Source: Streptomyces humicola
GTDB lineage: Bacteria; Actinomycetota; Actinomycetes; Streptomycetales; Streptomycetaceae
Reading direction: 5' to 3'
DNA: 64,000 nucleotides
Assembly: GCF_024436035.1 (NCBI RefSeq)
Contig: NZ_JANFNG010000003.1
Coordinates: forward strand, 248,001 to 312,000
The notes beneath the pieces were generated by a model. The model had not been told where the DNA came from. It ran no database searches and saw only the letters and a program-made list of their open reading frames with translations. Each line of letters starts with the position of its first letter. Position 1 is the stretch's first letter. Positions 62,461 to 64,000 of the stretch are shown in pieces. A program made the translations under genes and the position numbers.

Positions 62461-64000
62461 TCAATCGAGTGGAGCGTCCTCGGACCGCTTGCCACTCGAA
62501 CGAGCGGTTCCGGCGCCGGCGCCCGCCCTGACGGGCCCCGTCTGGTTCGGTACGCCAGGAGCCTTCTTACCTCCACCCGCCGGTGCCTCAAACGACTCCA
62601 GCGCCTCCAGGACATCCTGCACCCGGGAGATTTCCGCGTTGATGTCCTCTCGACGGCGCTTGAGTACGTCCAGCTCACGACGACCCTCCTCGACGATCCG
62701 TTGCGCCTCCGAGCGCGCCTGGGCCACCGTGCGCTCCGCCGCCCGTTCGGCCTCCGCCCTCTTCTGCTCGGCCTCCTTGAGCAGTCCCTCGGCCTTCTTC
62801 ACCGCGGCGATACGGATCCTGCCGGCCTCCGCGGACGCCTCGGCGGACAGCTCGGCCGCCTTCTTCTCCGCCTCCTCGACCAGATTGCGTGCCTTCTCCT
62901 CAGCCTCTGTCAACTGCTCGGTGGCGGCTGCCACGAGCTTGTCGACGCGTTCGCCCGCGGACTTCATCGCCTCCGCGGACTCCTTGCGGGCCCGCTCGTG
63001 CAACTCCTCGACCTCGGCCTCCACGCGGGCGCGCAGCTCCTCGGAGCGCTCCCGGATCGCGGTTGCGTCCCGGCGGGCCTCGGCAAGCAACGTGTCGGCG
63101 TCCGCACGGGAACGCTCCACCCGGGAATTGGCCTCCGCCGTCGCCTCACTGACGAGACGTTCGGCCTCGGCGCGCGCCGCGCCGACCATCGCGTCCGCCT
63201 GCTCCTCGGCCGCCGTGGCCTTGCGCACGGCGTCGGCCTGGGCCTCGGCGGCGATGCGCTCGGCCTCCGCCGTCGCCTCGGAGAGCAGCTCGTCGGCCTG
63301 CTGGGCGGCTTCGCTGCGCTTGCGGTCGGCGTCGGCGCGGGCCTCGTCGCGGATCCGGTCGGCCTCGGCCGCCGCGGCCGCGGCGTGCTCCTCCGCGTCG
63401 CGGCGCGTCTGCTCCGCCTCCTGGGCGATGCGTTCGGCGTCCTGGGCCGCGCGGGTGACCCGCTCGTCGGCGTCGGTGCGCAGCCGTCCGGCCTCCTCGG
63501 CCGCGCCCGCGACCAAGTCGTCGGCCTGCTGGGCGGCTTCGCTGCGCTTGCGGTCGGCGTCGGCGCGGGCCTCGTCGCGGATCCGGTCGGCCTCGGCCAT
63601 CGCCTCGGCGACGGTCCGCTCGGCGAGGGCCTTCGCCGCCTCCGCCTCCTCGTGGGCCTCGCGACGGAGGCGCACCGCGTCCTGGCCGGCCCGTTCCCGC
63701 TCGGCGTTGGCGTCCGCGTGCAGCCGGTCGGCCTCTGCGCGGGCTTCGGTGCGGACCCGCTCCGCCGCGTGCTCGGCCGCCGAGCGCAGCCCCGCGATCT
63801 CCTCCTCGGCCTGCTCGTGCAGCCCGGCGACCGCGTCGCGCACCTGCTGTGCCGTCTGCTCGGCCGCGGCCACCAGTTCGGCAGAGCGCTGCTCGGCCTC
63901 GGCGACGAGCCGCTCGGCCTCGGCGCCGGCGTCCTCGACACGCTTACGGGCCGACGCGAGCAGTTCCTCGCTCTGTTCACGCGCACCGGAGCGCTCCTGC
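62461..64000 (-). CDS. scy: Polarity scaffold Scy, C-terminal part
   Basis: The 3' part (about 513 residues visible) of a very long coiled-coil protein whose start lies beyond 64000. Ala/Glu/Arg/Asp-rich heptads run without break, including repeats such as EADRIRDEARADADRKRSEA, and the end is Gly/Pro-rich with a hydrophilic tail (LEALESFEAPAGGGKKAPGV). Position directly upstream of filP and composition match Scy, the organiser of the tip assembly (polarisome) in Streptomyces hyphae. The frame stays open to the window edge. Confidence 0.9.
   Translation of the reverse strand, partial: QERSGAREQSEELLASARKRVEDAGAEAERLVAEAEQRSAELVAAAEQTAQQVRDAVAGLHEQAEEEIAGLRSAAEHAAERVRTEARAEADRLHADANAERERAGQDAVRLRREAHEEAEAAKALAERTVAEAMAEADRIRDEARADADRKRSEAAQQADDLVAGAAEEAGRLRTDADERVTRAAQDAERIAQEAEQTRRDAEEHAAAAAAEADRIRDEARADADRKRSEAAQQADELLSEATAEAERIAAEAQADAVRKATAAEEQADAMVGAARAEAERLVSEATAEANSRVERSRADADTLLAEARRDATAIRERSEELRARVEAEVEELHERARKESAEAMKSAGERVDKLVAAATEQLTEAEEKARNLVEEAEKKAAELSAEASAEAGRIRIAAVKKAEGLLKEAEQKRAEAERAAERTVAQARSEAQRIVEEGRRELDVLKRRREDINAEISRVQDVLEALESFEAPAGGGKKAPGVPNQTGPVRAGAGAGTARSSGKRSEDAPLD
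63290..63370. repeat. 81-bp exact direct repeat in scy, copy 1
   Basis: Identical to 63518-63598 at a distance of 228 bp (76 codons). It encodes 27 residues of the coiled coil. Confidence 0.9.
63518..63598. repeat. 81-bp exact direct repeat in scy, copy 2
   Basis: Second copy of the 63290-63370 unit, pointing to internal duplication or gene conversion in the rod. Confidence 0.9.

Overview
The window reads as a chromosomal segment of a Streptomyces or very close relative. Supporting signs are very high GC with strong third-position GC bias, frequent GTG/TTG starts, actinobacterial markers (NucS, FilP/Scy polarity proteins, an NrtL-type ArgS relative, a SigR-type rpmE promoter) and a gene order from the tRNA-Arg to scy that I recall as the S. 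coelicolor SCO5351-SCO5397 order. That synteny is from memory, not from a search. I see no rRNA, CRISPR array, insertion sequence or phage genes.

Layout. (1) 1-22,870 looks accessory or less conserved. It starts with the 3' end of an alpha-oxoamine-synthase-like PLP enzyme translationally coupled to an MMPL exporter. Then come a secreted histidine-rich repeat protein, two tandem DUF6230-type envelope proteins with a DUF6114-type membrane protein, an MFS remnant, a sugar ABC importer divergent from a secreted GH27 alpha-galactosidase, a GT-C-like membrane protein, and a minus-strand run of small enzymes (DUF2277, VOC, Nudix, ABM, acyl-ACP desaturase). It continues with a decayed GT-C fragment, a PAP2 phosphatase and a BlaI/M56 regulator-protease pair, and a SnoaL-like protein. 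(2) 22,875-22,946 is tRNA-Arg(CCG). (3) 23,159-30,082 holds a response regulator, nrtL, lysA, hom, thrC and thrB, i.e. aspartate-family amino acid synthesis. (4) 30,551-38,395 holds rho, rpmE, prfA, prmC, a Sua5-type tRNA t6A enzyme, a low-molecular-weight phosphatase and a divergent SHMT, i.e. transcription termination and translation. (5) 38,495-48,155 holds a WecA/MraY-like transferase and the complete ATP synthase operon atpI-B-E-F-H-A-G-D-C. (6) 48,275-57,266 holds DUF2550, a PduO-type cobalamin adenosyltransferase, a Uma2-type nuclease, 3-hydroxyacyl-CoA dehydrogenase, a STAS protein, a STAND-type ATPase with a Ser/Pro/Thr tail, NucS, an SCO5389-type protein, an LLM oxidoreductase and a zinc-ribbon-like protein. 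(7) 57,291-64,000 (minus strand) holds two duplicated ABC exporter pairs, then filP and the 3' part of scy, which organise the polar growth machinery.

The most interesting signals are regulatory. A shared operator (TCTAC-N6-GTAGA type, with GTAGAAGTT in every copy) lies before the acyl-ACP desaturase and twice between PAP2 and blaI, suggesting a BlaI/M56-controlled membrane-lipid or envelope response. A perfect GGAAT-N18-GTT SigR-type promoter precedes rpmE. A Rex-like operator precedes the ATP synthase operon. Mutually exclusive hairpins lie between thrC and thrB. Other points of note are a repeat-like insertion in the ACT domain of homoserine dehydrogenase, an NrtL pseudo-synthetase beside a tRNA-Arg gene, 76-bp sequence identity between duplicated ABC ATPases, and two single-base frameshifts confined to the accessory part.
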